From assembly GCA_050260515.1 (NCBI GenBank), contig JBLNCI010000012.1:1-43301 (forward strand): a DNA stretch of 43,301 nucleotides, read 5' to 3'. The translations under genes were made by a program, and so were the position numbers. Positions 1 to 8,649 of this stretch are shown here, piece by piece (the first letter of the stretch is position 1; each line of letters opens with the position of its first letter). The notes below the pieces were generated by a model. It was not told where the DNA came from and searched no databases. It saw nothing but the letters and a program-made list of their open reading frames with translations. This stretch comes from DATJIG01 sp050260515 (lineage in GTDB: Bacteria > Pseudomonadota > Alphaproteobacteria > SMXQ01).

Positions 1-356
1 ACGCCCTCGGCAACGACAGCCTCTCGGGCGGCGCCGGCAACGACACCCTCTACGGCCAGGGCGGCAACGACACCCTGGTCGGCGGCGCCGGCAACGACAC
101 CCTCACCGGCGGCAGCGGCGCTGATGTCTTCGTCTTCAACCCCGCCGACGGCCGCGACGTCATCGCCGACTTCGTTACCCAGCAGGACACCGTCCGGCTG
201 GCAGGCATCTCCGGCATAGGCACCTTCGCCGACGTCCAGAGCCATGCGAGCCAAGTCGGCGCAAACCTCGTCATCCAGCTCACCGCGACCGACACCATCA
301 CCTTCAACGCCGTTACGCTTGCGAGCCTTCACCAAAGCGATTTTGCCTTTGTATAG
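1..356 (+). CDS. RTX calcium-binding protein, C-terminal part (5' end outside the window)
   Basis: Reading from base 3, the sequence gives four consecutive GGxGNDxL-type nonapeptide repeats (GNDSLSGGA, GNDTLYGQG, GNDTLVGGA, GNDTLTGGS). A typical RTX C-terminal block follows (GADVFVF, then a D-x-I-x-DF segment) and the protein ends in the hydrophobic residues DFAFV before the TAG stop. RTX nonapeptides form calcium-binding parallel beta rolls. A C-terminal end of this kind is the usual uncleaved signal for type I secretion. The catalytic or adhesive N-terminal part is not in the window, so the function (protease, glycanase, lipase or adhesin) cannot be told. The neighbouring polysaccharide locus makes a glycan-modifying or glycan-binding role possible, but this is inference. 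Confidence 0.9.
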   Translation, partial: ALGNDSLSGGAGNDTLYGQGGNDTLVGGAGNDTLTGGSGADVFVFNPADGRDVIADFVTQQDTVRLAGISGIGTFADVQSHASQVGANLVIQLTATDTITFNAVTLASLHQSDFAFV

Positions 357-368
357 GCGCGAAGCGCC
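356..368 (+). terminator. Short GC hairpin at the stop of the RTX gene
   Basis: GGCGC-GAA-GCGCC is a perfect 5-bp stem with a 3-nt loop, starting at the last base of the stop codon. No T tract follows, so it is at best a weak or Rho-assisted terminator. Confidence 0.25.
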
Positions 369-567
369 CCTCCAATCCGCACACTCGTGAGACCGCACCC
401 GTTATCGTCGAAGGATCGTCAGGGATCGGAGACGTCCGGTCGCGGTGGCCGACCTCGATCGTTTAGGCCGAAGCGTGACACGACCCCGCAGGCCAAAGCT
501 CACCGTCAATTTGTGCAGCTTCACCCACCCAGTCCTTTCACGGTGACAGGCCGTCGAAACGACTTTT
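357..567. other. Intergenic gap before the flippase gene
   Basis: No gene is supported here. The plus-strand frame from 387 runs on into the flippase gene in another frame and has no recognisable domain. The promoter of the flippase/glycosyltransferase pair should lie here, but no clear boxes were seen. Confidence 0.4.
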
Positions 568-1875
568 TTGCGGCGACGCCGTTGGTATTATCTCGACTGC
601 GTCGGAGGCAGAAACTCGCAGGCAAGCTTGGCGTCGCTCAGACATTCCATCGTTCGCCGCTCCTCCGGGGTCACGGTCGCGTTCCTGCTTGGTCACGCGC
701 TCAATTACGTGTTGATGCTGGGAGCCAACCGGATTCTCGGATCCGGTTTCGGCCTGTTCTATACAGCGGTTCTCGGTATCACCGTCCTGATGGCGCCCAT
801 CTCCGCGCTGATGCTCGCGCTAACCCGCTTTATGGCGGAAGTCGCGAGCCGGAGTGGCGCTCCAGCCGTAGCAAGTCTGACGACGCGCCTCCTGACAGAT
901 CTCGCCACCCGCGGAGCCATCGCTGCCGCGGTGATCGGCGTCCTCTTCGTGCCTGCAGGACTGCTGCTCCGGATCGAGGCCTGGCAGATTCTCTTGCTGA
1001 TGCCAGCCACGGTCGTGGCGCTCATCGCGGCGGAGTCCATCCGCATCGCCTTTCAGAGCCTCCTTCTTTTCCGCTGGGCAAGCGCGGTATGGGTGGCAAG
1101 CCAGGGGGCCCAGTTCGCGTTCGCGATCATCGGTCTGCTGATCGGGGATGGCGTGTGGCCCGGGATCTTCGGCATCTTCCTCGGGGCTGCGTTGGTGGCC
1201 GCGCTCTTTTCAGTCTGGTTTCGGACGAGGGCGGGTTCGGAGACCACGGTTCCCGCCTGGCCGGCAAGCCTAACCCGCGGCCAGTGGCCTCTCGTCGCCG
1301 GCTACTCGCTGTTCGTCGCGCTCAACAATGCTGACATGGTCGTTGCGTACCTTCTTCTGCCGCGTGCAGCCCTCGATGTGTATGCGGCGTCCGCTCTGCT
1401 GCCCAAGGCTATCATTACGGCGACAACTCCCATTTCCCAGGTGACGCTTCCCGTCATCATCGAGCGCATTGCCGCCCAGAAGCCCATTCGGAGCTCCGTC
1501 GGAAAGGCCGTGTTGCTCGTCAGCCTCGCGAGTGCCGTCGCCGCAGCATGCCTGTGGGTCGCGATCCCATACATCCAGGGCACCGTCTTTGCGATCCGCG
1601 GCCTGGACGTCGGTCTTACCCGCATACTGTCGGGGGCCGCGGTGGCGCTGAGCATCCTCCGGGTCCTTTTGATCGTCGAGATCGCCGTGAGCCGTTGTGT
1701 GCTAGGGCTCGCTCAGTTGGCCGCTATCGTTCTCTTCGTCGCGCTGCTGGCTGGCGGCGCCGACGCGGGGACCATCGCCGTCGACTATGCGACGATCAGC
1801 TGCGCCTTCGTGCTGCTCGCAGGCACGGCCCAGTTCGGTTTTTTTGGTATGAAATATTCCCAAAGGTCCCGATAA
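568..1875 (+). CDS. Wzx/MATE-like polysaccharide flippase
   Basis: The product is a 435-residue, strongly hydrophobic protein with about 12 predicted membrane segments, beginning after residue 30 with a stretch containing LLGHALNYVLMLGANRILG. This pattern and length match MATE-fold lipid-linked oligosaccharide flippases and polysaccharide export proteins of the MOP superfamily, which move undecaprenyl-linked glycans across the inner membrane. The start is uncertain: TTG at 568 is the earliest in-frame option after a stop at 544, TTG at 628 is the other, and neither has a strong ribosome-binding site. The family 2 glycosyltransferase begins about 30 bases downstream, so the two are probably co-transcribed. 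A second, ABC-type exporter lies at the other end of the locus. The flippase assignment is good; the substrate is unknown. Confidence 0.8.
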   Translation: MRRRRWYYLDCVGGRNSQASLASLRHSIVRRSSGVTVAFLLGHALNYVLMLGANRILGSGFGLFYTAVLGITVLMAPISALMLALTRFMAEVASRSGAPAVASLTTRLLTDLATRGAIAAAVIGVLFVPAGLLLRIEAWQILLLMPATVVALIAAESIRIAFQSLLLFRWASAVWVASQGAQFAFAIIGLLIGDGVWPGIFGIFLGAALVAALFSVWFRTRAGSETTVPAWPASLTRGQWPLVAGYSLFVALNNADMVVAYLLLPRAALDVYAASALLPKAIITATTPISQVTLPVIIERIAAQKPIRSSVGKAVLLVSLASAVAAACLWVAIPYIQGTVFAIRGLDVGLTRILSGAAVALSILRVLLIVEIAVSRCVLGLAQLAAIVLFVALLAGGADAGTIAVDYATISCAFVLLAGTAQFGFFGMKYSQRSR

Positions 1876-1907
1876 TCCACCGACTCAACGGTGCGAGATT
1901 GCGTCAA

Positions 1908-2810
1908 GTGGAACCGGCTCAGCAGCCTCTGAAGCTTTCAGTCATCGTCCCCGTCTACAACGAGGAACCGATACTGATGAGCATGGCGGAGCAGCTCGCT
2001 CCGCATCTCGATGACATTGCCGGGCCGCAGCTGTGGCAGTTCGTCCTCGTTGACAACGGCAGCCACGATTCATCCTCACAGATCTGCGACGAGATCGTTC
2101 GTCGGTGGCCGACGTCGATCAAGATGCAGCTGTCCCGCGCCGACTACGGTGAGGCCCTGTACCAGGGCCTCACTCACGCCGCGAGCGATTGGGCATTTGT
2201 CATCAACGTCGATTTCTGGGATGTCGCATTTATGCGCTGGTGCTATCGCACGCGCGGCGCCTATGACCTCGTAATGGGATCTAAGCGCGCCGACCACGCG
2301 CTGAACCAGCAGGATGGATACAGGCGACTCCTGAGCTGGGGTCTAAATACTATCCTGCAGACGATCTTCGGGTTCGTAGGGTCCGACACTCACGGGCAGA
2401 AGTTCCTGTACCTTCCGGCATTGCGGCCGATCTTCGAGCAATGCGTGATGCGCCGCGGCCAGTTCGATACCGAGTTCGCTCTGCGCGCCGCTCGGGCCCG
2501 GCTGTGGCTCGCCGAAGTGCCCGTCCCGATCGTCGAGCTGCGGAAGGCGCGCAACTTGATGCTGCACAAGATAATGCGGAACTTCGTCGATATCGCGCGC
2601 CTATACCGTGTGATGCGCGACATTCCGATCACATCCGCGATGCGTTACCATCGGTGGTCGCGCGAGGATGTCCTGCAGTTGGACGGCGCGCAAATGGCCC
2701 TACTCGTCGACATCGCGCGCCGCCATCGTGGGGCCATGGACGAGCAATTCAGTGCGCCGAATGTGGGCGTGCCCTCGTCCGCGAAACAGTCGGTCGCGGC
2801 CGCGGATTGA
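1908..2810 (+). CDS. Family 2 glycosyltransferase
   Basis: The product is about 300 residues. It opens with the GT2 nucleotide-binding strand LSVIVPVYNEE, followed by FVLVDNGSHDSS and, further on, NVDFWD in the region where GT2 enzymes carry their DxD-like metal and sugar-nucleotide motif. QFDTEFALRA matches the acceptor-side ED-containing segment of polyprenyl-phosphate-type GT2 enzymes. No C-terminal membrane segments are evident, so it probably acts on the cytoplasmic face of the membrane. The start is unclear: GTG at 1908 is preferred, TTG at 1899 is the alternative, and the reading frame is open further upstream inside the flippase gene. It follows the flippase closely and ends one base before the convergent methyltransferase, so no terminator separates the two transcripts. 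Confidence 0.85.
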   Translation: MEPAQQPLKLSVIVPVYNEEPILMSMAEQLAPHLDDIAGPQLWQFVLVDNGSHDSSSQICDEIVRRWPTSIKMQLSRADYGEALYQGLTHAASDWAFVINVDFWDVAFMRWCYRTRGAYDLVMGSKRADHALNQQDGYRRLLSWGLNTILQTIFGFVGSDTHGQKFLYLPALRPIFEQCVMRRGQFDTEFALRAARARLWLAEVPVPIVELRKARNLMLHKIMRNFVDIARLYRVMRDIPITSAMRYHRWSREDVLQLDGAQMALLVDIARRHRGAMDEQFSAPNVGVPSSAKQSVAAAD

Positions 2811-2811
2811 C

Positions 2812-3561
2812 CTAGTGCCCGCCCGAACTCGCAGGGCGCGTCGCAACGCAGATCAAGGTATCTGCGAACAATGCGTTCCAAAAGCGAGAGCGATGGGAGA
2901 GATGCCAAAAGCTGCCCTTGGTCCGGAACCGTGTCTCCTTCTGAAAACCAAGTCCACGCAGCACGGCATCGAAAGGCGGCCGCATGTCGCAGACAATCAC
3001 GTACATGTTCCGGCCGAAGCTCTCCTTTATGTCGAATCCGCCCTGACGGAGCACCGCTCGGAGACTTCGAAGCGAGAAGAATTGAACATGTTTGGGATGC
3101 TGCAGTTCGCTCACGGTATATCCAAGTACCGCGAGCAGCCGGTAAAGCCAGAACGCCGAGTTCGGCGTCGAGAGCACCAGTCGCCCACCTGGCTTTAATA
3201 CCCGTGCCATCTCCGACGCCAATTTCTCCGGGAACATCATGTGCTCGATGACCTCGGAGCAGAACACAAGATCGAATCGACAATCGGGGAAATCGAGGCC
3301 GCGCTCGAGATCCATCGTGAAGCCGTCGAAGCCGCGCGCCCGGTAGCGACGGATGGCCTCCTCGGAGATATCGATGCCGACCGGCCGATGGCCCTTCGCC
3401 GCAAGCACGGCGGAGTTCTCGCCCGAGCCGCAGCCGACATCGAGAATGTCGAGCGCACCCACGTCCGGCACGCACTCGAGCGTAAACCGCTTGCTCGATC
3501 GGGCGATCTCCGTGCCTTCGGTATACTTCCGCTCGTAAAAGTCCTTGATGCTGTCGACCAT
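2812..3561 (-). CDS. Class I SAM-dependent methyltransferase
   Basis: This 249-residue protein has a clear class I methyltransferase core. Motif I is ILDVGCGSGEN near residue 40, an acidic ribose-binding residue follows in VGIDIS, then FDLVFCSEVIEHM (post-I/II) and LKPGGRLVLSTPN (motif III). It resembles the Methyltransf_11/23 type often found in polysaccharide clusters, where such enzymes O-methylate sugars or cap chain ends; the acceptor cannot be read from sequence. The ATG lies 11 bases after the stop of the deacetylase gene, whose TAA is part of an AAGG ribosome-binding site. It is the last gene of the long minus-strand operon and ends one base from the convergent glycosyltransferase. 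Confidence 0.85.
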   Translation of the reverse strand: MVDSIKDFYERKYTEGTEIARSSKRFTLECVPDVGALDILDVGCGSGENSAVLAAKGHRPVGIDISEEAIRRYRARGFDGFTMDLERGLDFPDCRFDLVFCSEVIEHMMFPEKLASEMARVLKPGGRLVLSTPNSAFWLYRLLAVLGYTVSELQHPKHVQFFSLRSLRAVLRQGGFDIKESFGRNMYVIVCDMRPPFDAVLRGLGFQKETRFRTKGSFWHLSHRSRFWNALFADTLICVATRPASSGGH

Positions 3562-3572
3562 GCTCTCGAACC

Positions 3573-4484
3573 TTACGCCGGCTGCTTGCGATCCGCATAG
3601 GAACGCAACGTCAGCCCGAACCTTCGCACATCGTCCCGAACGGTGGGGTCAGTCAGTATATCGTGCTCCTTCTGGCGAGCATCCGCGGCGATGAACGCGT
3701 TGTAGCCTCGGCGCGGATAATGCGCGCCGCCGGACACGGGGAATCCGGGATGAATGCCTATTTCCAGAGATCGCCCGGGAGGCGTCGTGCGCAACAGCGC
3801 CCGCAACGCAGCCTTATTGATCACGCCCGAGTAGAGCACACCGAAGAATCGCTCGGGTGTCTCCAGTGTGGGTCTGATCTGGCCTGCGCGCCAGCGCAGG
3901 ATCGCCCATTTGAGAGGATTGAGTCTCGCCGCCAATCCGGGGAGATCGGTGCCCAGCGCGAAACTTGGAAAGTCTTCGCGACATAGTCGAATGCGATGGA
4001 TTCCGAAGCGTGGCAGGAGCGATTCCGCGATCGCGAAAAGGGCCGGGTGCATATGGACATGTTGGTGGGAATCGGCATGCGTCGGGTGGAGACCATAGTC
4101 GCACGCGAGCGCAAGCTGCGCCTCCCACTCGGCACGGATCTGGGCGAGGAGTCGACGGCCGTAGTTACCGGAGAACGAGCTCAATAGTAGGCGGCCCGCT
4201 GACGCGGAGAGATTGCCGTCGCCATCGACAAGATCCGGCACCTTCCCCATTCCCGCGACGCTTTTGCCGAGGGTCAGCGAGAGGTGGATACCGATCGGCA
4301 GCACCGCGGGCCGGACGACGTCGCGTACCGTCTCCTCGACGTATGCGGTCGTCATCAGCATAGTACAAGACGTCAGCATTCCCCGGCGGTAGCTGTCGAC
4401 GATACCCTCGTTGATGCGAGGGTGGATGCCAAGGTCATCGGCGTTGACGATGACGCCGGCGCTCAACGACGAGGTGATCGTCAA
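3573..4484 (-). CDS. ChbG/HpnK (YdjC) family deacetylase
   Basis: The 303-residue product starts with TTG, whose last two bases overlap the TGA of the radical SAM gene (TTGA), with a GGAG about 10 bases upstream. NADDLG near residue 15 and HADSHQHVHMHP near residue 130 are the signature metal-binding Asp and His motifs of the YdjC fold. HPGFP near the C-terminus is also typical. Known members deacetylate N-acetylated substrates: ChbG acts on chitooligosaccharides, and HpnK-type proteins occur in hopanoid loci. Translational coupling to the radical SAM gene suggests one pathway. I infer that it exposes an amine on a sugar for later acylation, but a lipid-linked or nucleotide-sugar substrate is equally possible. 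Confidence 0.85.
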   Translation of the reverse strand: MTITSSLSAGVIVNADDLGIHPRINEGIVDSYRRGMLTSCTMLMTTAYVEETVRDVVRPAVLPIGIHLSLTLGKSVAGMGKVPDLVDGDGNLSASAGRLLLSSFSGNYGRRLLAQIRAEWEAQLALACDYGLHPTHADSHQHVHMHPALFAIAESLLPRFGIHRIRLCREDFPSFALGTDLPGLAARLNPLKWAILRWRAGQIRPTLETPERFFGVLYSGVINKAALRALLRTTPPGRSLEIGIHPGFPVSGGAHYPRRGYNAFIAADARQKEHDILTDPTVRDDVRRFGLTLRSYADRKQPA

Positions 4485-5584
4485 ATGTCGTCGTCTCCGT
4501 CGACGTACCAAGTCCGCATGAGTCCGTCCTCGCCGACTTCGACACTGGGCGGCACCACCCAATTCGGAACCCAACGCCTGCGGTCAGCAAGGCGGAAACC
4601 CGACTGGAGCAGAAGCGCGTTGTCATCACTGCGATGAGCAAGGATGACGCCGTCGTAAATCACAATCTTGCCTATATCGCTTAGGACCGCGTACTTCGGC
4701 TTTGCGCGGCCGGAGAACTCCCCGCAACTACTGAGCTGAGCGACGAGGCGCGCCCCTCGGCGCAGCGAGGTGCGGTGATGGCTCATGCCGCGCAGCGGAA
4801 TGGCGTGGAATATGTAGTGCGCCTCGATGTAGTTCTCGCGCAGTAGCCCATAGAGATCGACGAGTACGGAAAGGTCGTCGTTCACTCCCTTCAGGAGAGG
4901 GTGCTGATTGTAAAGCCGGATACCGCTGTCGCGTAGCTTATGCACGGCATCGGTCGCCTCCGGCCAGAACTCGACCGGATGGTTGACGTTGACGCCGATC
5001 TCAAACCGGAAATTCGGGTACCGCGAGAATATCGCCAGGAGGTCGGGATTAATCCGCCGAGGGTCCTGGAAGATGACGCGGCTACCGATGCGCACGGTCC
5101 GGACGTTCGGCGCATTGCGCTCAAGCTCGCTCAGCGTCAGCGCGAGGAGCGGCTGCGACATCAACGGGTCTCCGCCCGTGATAAGAACCTCGTCAACATC
5201 GTCGCGTAGCGCTTCCGACCCGATGTAGCGCGTCGCATGGACGATGTCGTCCTCTCTCATCGTCCGTACCGGGTACTGACCACGCAGGCACCACCGGCAA
5301 TGGGCGGCGCACACGGTCGTCGGCTCAATCAGGACAGTGCGACGATAAAGGCGTTCGACTCCTATGACCGGACGGTTTTCGAAATAAACGAGGACCTCCG
5401 ATTCGTAATGCCGGCGCCGCTCGTTGTCCCGAATGTTCTTCTCGCGCGCATCGTAGAGGTATTGACGCGTAAGCGCCGAGAACTGCGGACTGCCGGCGCC
5501 GAATCGAGTCTCCGCCTCCGCGATCTTCTCGCGCAGGAATGGCGATACCAGTTCGACGAAGGTGTCGTTCTTCGATCCCGCCAT
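4481..5584 (-). CDS. KamA-like radical SAM protein (amino acid 2,3-aminomutase homologue)
   Basis: This 367-residue protein has the radical SAM cluster motif CAAHCRWC (CxxxCxxC) near residue 96. VLITGGDPLM follows, the hallmark of the lysine 2,3-aminomutase/EpmB family, and then LYNQHPLLKGVND, another conserved segment. Family members use a [4Fe-4S] cluster, SAM and pyridoxal phosphate to move an alpha-amino group to the beta carbon. The PLP-lysine region, PGGGGK in classical aminomutases, is here changed to SDIGK within a recognisable SGRAKPKY context, so a lysine may be kept but the glycine loop is lost. The ATG is preceded by AGAGG at good spacing and lies 10 bases after the adenylating enzyme. 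A beta-amino acid product that is activated next door is an attractive inference; the substrate is unknown. Confidence 0.8.
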   Translation of the reverse strand: MAGSKNDTFVELVSPFLREKIAEAETRFGAGSPQFSALTRQYLYDAREKNIRDNERRRHYESEVLVYFENRPVIGVERLYRRTVLIEPTTVCAAHCRWCLRGQYPVRTMREDDIVHATRYIGSEALRDDVDEVLITGGDPLMSQPLLALTLSELERNAPNVRTVRIGSRVIFQDPRRINPDLLAIFSRYPNFRFEIGVNVNHPVEFWPEATDAVHKLRDSGIRLYNQHPLLKGVNDDLSVLVDLYGLLRENYIEAHYIFHAIPLRGMSHHRTSLRRGARLVAQLSSCGEFSGRAKPKYAVLSDIGKIVIYDGVILAHRSDDNALLLQSGFRLADRRRWVPNWVVPPSVEVGEDGLMRTWYVDGDDDI

Positions 5585-5594
5585 CGCCGCCTCT

Positions 5595-6908
5595 TCAACC
5601 GTTCACCGAGGCGGCGACGTGGGTCTCCAGCCCGGGGACAGCAGAAATGGAATCGACGATGTAGCGCGATTTGTTGGCGTCCACGGGCAAGAACCCCTTC
5701 GGAACGAAATGCGCGCGGATGCGCACCTGAAACAGTGCGCTGGCGCGGCGCTCGACGACTTGCGCCAGCCTGGCGTACTCGGACGCCCCGAGTCCCGTTT
5801 CCAGGACTACATCGACGCTGTCGATCGAACCGGCCTGTGGCCGTATTACGCGGAAGTTCTGCCCGAGTTCCGGGAATTCGGCGACAAGAGACATCAGCGA
5901 CTGTGGGAAGAAGTTAACACCCTTCACCACGAGCATTTGGTCCGTGCGGCCTCGGATGTGGAATTTGATCCGCATGAGGCCGTCATCACCGATGTCCGTG
6001 GCAGCGACTTCCGCGAGGTCGTTTGTCCGGTACCGGAATAGCGGTTGCGCCTCGCGGCGTAGGGTGCTGAAGACGAGTTCGCCGACGGCGCCGGGCACCA
6101 GCGGGATCGTGTTCCCTCCGGCGTCGACGATTTCCGTCGCCAGAATGCCATGGGTATGGCTGACGAGTCCGTCGCGTTCCGGCCCTTCTCCGGCAATTAC
6201 GCTCTGGATTTCCGACATGCCGTAGTTGGCGTCCATGGCCACCATTCCGAAGGCTTCCTCAATCGTCTCGCGGACGCCTTCGACCTGGAGCAAACCTTCA
6301 CCGCCGAAGTAGCCGCGCCGTAGCCCCAATTCGCGTGGGTCTATGCCGAGTTCCTCGCGGCAACGATCGCGGAGAGTTAGCATGTACGATGGCGTCGAGG
6401 AGATTGCGTTCACGCTCAGCCGGCGGATCAGGCTCAGAAGCAACGATGTGTTGCCGACCCCGAATGGGATCGCCGTCGCCTTGAGCCGCTCGATCGGCAT
6501 GTAATCGGTGATCCCACCGGACCACATGTTGAAATTGAGACAGTGCACGACCCGATCCCCCGGCCCCATCCCAGCGAGGCGGAACGCGCGCACGGCGCTG
6601 ACATACGTATCCTCGATGTCGCGGTCCGTCAGGGCGACAAATAGCGGCACCGCCGAGGTCCCCGACGTCCGGTGGATTCGCCGAACCGCGTCCGCGGGAA
6701 CCGCCAGCAGACGACCGAACGGCGGTTTCTCCGCCTGGTCCGCGAGAAGATCTTCCTTCGAGACAAGCGGCAGTTCGTGATACGGAAAGCCGTGGGTAAG
6801 GTCACGCTCCGCCACGCCGAGCGTGTCCATCCGGCGACGCCAAAACTCGCTCTGACGCATCGCCCGGCTGAGCGCGCCGAATAGAAGCGACTTTTCCTCG
6901 GGATTCAT
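5595..6908 (-). CDS. PaaK-like AMP-forming acyl/aminoacyl ligase
   Basis: The 437-residue product has the adenylate-forming core in phenylacetate-CoA ligase order. The phosphate loop RTSGTSAVPL lies near residue 80, YFGGEGLL follows, NYGMSEI near residue 235 is the A5 motif, FRYRTNDLA covers the A7 region, and GRTDQMLVVKGVNFFP is A8. The PaaK-type C-terminal subdomain is present. Such enzymes make an acyl-AMP from a carboxylic acid and often pass it to CoA. In polysaccharide loci, PaaK/CapK-like proteins are thought to activate groups for side-chain decoration. It sits between the KamA-like gene (10 bases downstream) and a membrane protein, and shares an operon with a GNAT transferase. Activation of an amino acid made by the KamA homologue is inference. 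Confidence 0.82.
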   Translation of the reverse strand: MNPEEKSLLFGALSRAMRQSEFWRRRMDTLGVAERDLTHGFPYHELPLVSKEDLLADQAEKPPFGRLLAVPADAVRRIHRTSGTSAVPLFVALTDRDIEDTYVSAVRAFRLAGMGPGDRVVHCLNFNMWSGGITDYMPIERLKATAIPFGVGNTSLLLSLIRRLSVNAISSTPSYMLTLRDRCREELGIDPRELGLRRGYFGGEGLLQVEGVRETIEEAFGMVAMDANYGMSEIQSVIAGEGPERDGLVSHTHGILATEIVDAGGNTIPLVPGAVGELVFSTLRREAQPLFRYRTNDLAEVAATDIGDDGLMRIKFHIRGRTDQMLVVKGVNFFPQSLMSLVAEFPELGQNFRVIRPQAGSIDSVDVVLETGLGASEYARLAQVVERRASALFQVRIRAHFVPKGFLPVDANKSRYIVDSISAVPGLETHVAASVNG

Positions 6909-6973
6909 CGGCTTTTACTCGCCTCGATGTACGTCGCGGACAGGAGTGGCCTGGCTCCGGTAATCTTGCACAT

Positions 6974-8611
6974 TCAGGGCGCCGAGGACACCGTCCCGCG
7001 CGGCCTCCCGGCCCACGCACGAAGGAGCCGCGCTATCCCGTGCCAGACAAGAGCTACTGGCGCGGTCACGCCAAGCAGTAGCGCGATCATTAGGAAAAAC
7101 ACGATGGTCCCGACGATGAGGAGGCTCGGAACGATCATAGGCGTAACCAGCGAAAACGCGCCGACGAGGGTGACCGTCCGCAGCCCCAGTAGGAGTTCGC
7201 TCTTGGTCGGCAACGAGGCTCCCGCCATCAGGGTCAAGAGCGACGCGGCCGCCGCCAACGCGAGCGGAACGGCGTCGCCACCAAGACGGAAGACGCCCTT
7301 ATTCTTCAGAAAGTCGATCTGATCGCGCGGCTTGTCGACCAGAAAGGATTTCAGCACCAACCAAGGGTGGTGTGCGACAACGCCGATGAAAACCCGCCGC
7401 ATGACCTTGTCGTAGGCGCCCATGTTGCTCATGGGATTTATGTACAACTGGCCATCGGAGCCAGTGTACGCAATTGCCGATTTGACGTCGCGATGCTCGC
7501 GCAAGTAGGTCAGCGCGGCCATATAAGCGATGTTATCGCCGTACTCGTCCTGTCCCTGACCGTACAGCTTATCAAGCTCCGGACTGCTGCTGACCAACCC
7601 CGCGAAGGCCGTATGCCAGAACACGTGGGTCCGCGTGGCATTCCTATATTGCTTGTCCACCGCGACCCAGCCGTACGCCGTCATGAGAATCACGCCGGCA
7701 GCGCATAGCGTCGCCGGCCACACGTCCATGAGCGTCCGCCATGCTCCGGCACGTTGCGTGCGTGGATGGCGTAGTGCGCGCCATATCGGACGGAGTGACA
7801 CCATCAGCCCCGCTGCAAATATGACGGCCATCGCCTGCCATGCCGCCTCGAGCCGGCAAAAGATGATGAACATCAGGAGCAATGTCTGGATGCCGGCCAC
7901 CGTCGCTGTCAGCAATGTCGCGCGCTCCCGCCGAACCAACAGCAGCATCAAATGCATCGCCGGCAGGATCGACAGCACCGGAAAGAAGCGACTGTTGTGG
8001 ACCGTGGTGAAATGTGGAAGCGCCGCGTACCCCACCATGTAGTAGTGGGCGGAGAGATAGAGCATGAGCAGCAGGATGCAGAATGGCGAACGACGAAACG
8101 TAAGAAAGAACAACCCCGCCGATACCGCCAGCAGGGAAAAGTAGAACAGCCACAATGCACGGAGATTGAGCCCGAACAGCTTGAACGACCAATAGTAATA
8201 GTCCGCGACACCGAGTTCGTTGCCCTGCACCATCACCGGCGGCAAGGTGTAATCGATCGGAGCGTCACGCGCCTCGCGGATCAGCTCCTCCATCCGATCG
8301 GGATCGAAGACGAGATCGTGCCGCTCTTGACCGCTGGGAAGCGGATCGGCTTCTCCACCCATCAGTCCAAGCCCGTGCTGAGCGAGGTAATCTCTGGTGG
8401 ATCGGTAGGCCAGATACCCGTGTAGCGGCTTGTCCTGCATCCGCGACAACGCCACTGCCAACGACTCGCGCCAGCGGTAGATCGGATTGTCGTAGAGCGT
8501 GCGTTCCTGGCCGAGTTCCTGGCTATGGTGCACACTCGCGCCGAACAAAAAGACAACCGCGACGGCCAGAATGAAGGAGCGCGCGGCGCGGGGTGGAAAA
8601 GCGATCGTCAT
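6974..8611 (-). CDS. Polytopic membrane protein of unknown function
   Basis: I do not recognise this 545-residue protein. One N-terminal membrane segment (about residues 12-28) is followed by a hydrophilic stretch of about 120 residues and then by some eight or nine further hydrophobic segments. A second soluble loop lies around residues 340-430. This one-plus-loop-plus-many topology resembles membrane-bound glycosyltransferases or polymerases of surface-glycan loci, but no diagnostic motif was seen. The ATG at 8611 is chosen because TTGGAG lies 8 bases upstream; an upstream in-frame start would overlap the preceding acyltransferase gene. It sits in the operon between the GNAT and adenylating enzymes. 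A polymerase or transferase role is only a guess. Confidence 0.6.
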   Translation of the reverse strand: MTIAFPPRAARSFILAVAVVFLFGASVHHSQELGQERTLYDNPIYRWRESLAVALSRMQDKPLHGYLAYRSTRDYLAQHGLGLMGGEADPLPSGQERHDLVFDPDRMEELIREARDAPIDYTLPPVMVQGNELGVADYYYWSFKLFGLNLRALWLFYFSLLAVSAGLFFLTFRRSPFCILLLMLYLSAHYYMVGYAALPHFTTVHNSRFFPVLSILPAMHLMLLLVRRERATLLTATVAGIQTLLLMFIIFCRLEAAWQAMAVIFAAGLMVSLRPIWRALRHPRTQRAGAWRTLMDVWPATLCAAGVILMTAYGWVAVDKQYRNATRTHVFWHTAFAGLVSSSPELDKLYGQGQDEYGDNIAYMAALTYLREHRDVKSAIAYTGSDGQLYINPMSNMGAYDKVMRRVFIGVVAHHPWLVLKSFLVDKPRDQIDFLKNKGVFRLGGDAVPLALAAAASLLTLMAGASLPTKSELLLGLRTVTLVGAFSLVTPMIVPSLLIVGTIVFFLMIALLLGVTAPVALVWHGIARLLRAWAGRPRGTVSSAP

Positions 8612-8649
8612 GTTGAACTCCAACAACGTTCGCGGAGCGTGGCACTGCA

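Noticed and set aside
387..1334. Open frame of 315 codons overlapping the flippase gene
   Set aside because: Arg/Pro/Ser-rich, with no domain. The overlapping frame encodes a typical flippase with membrane segments.
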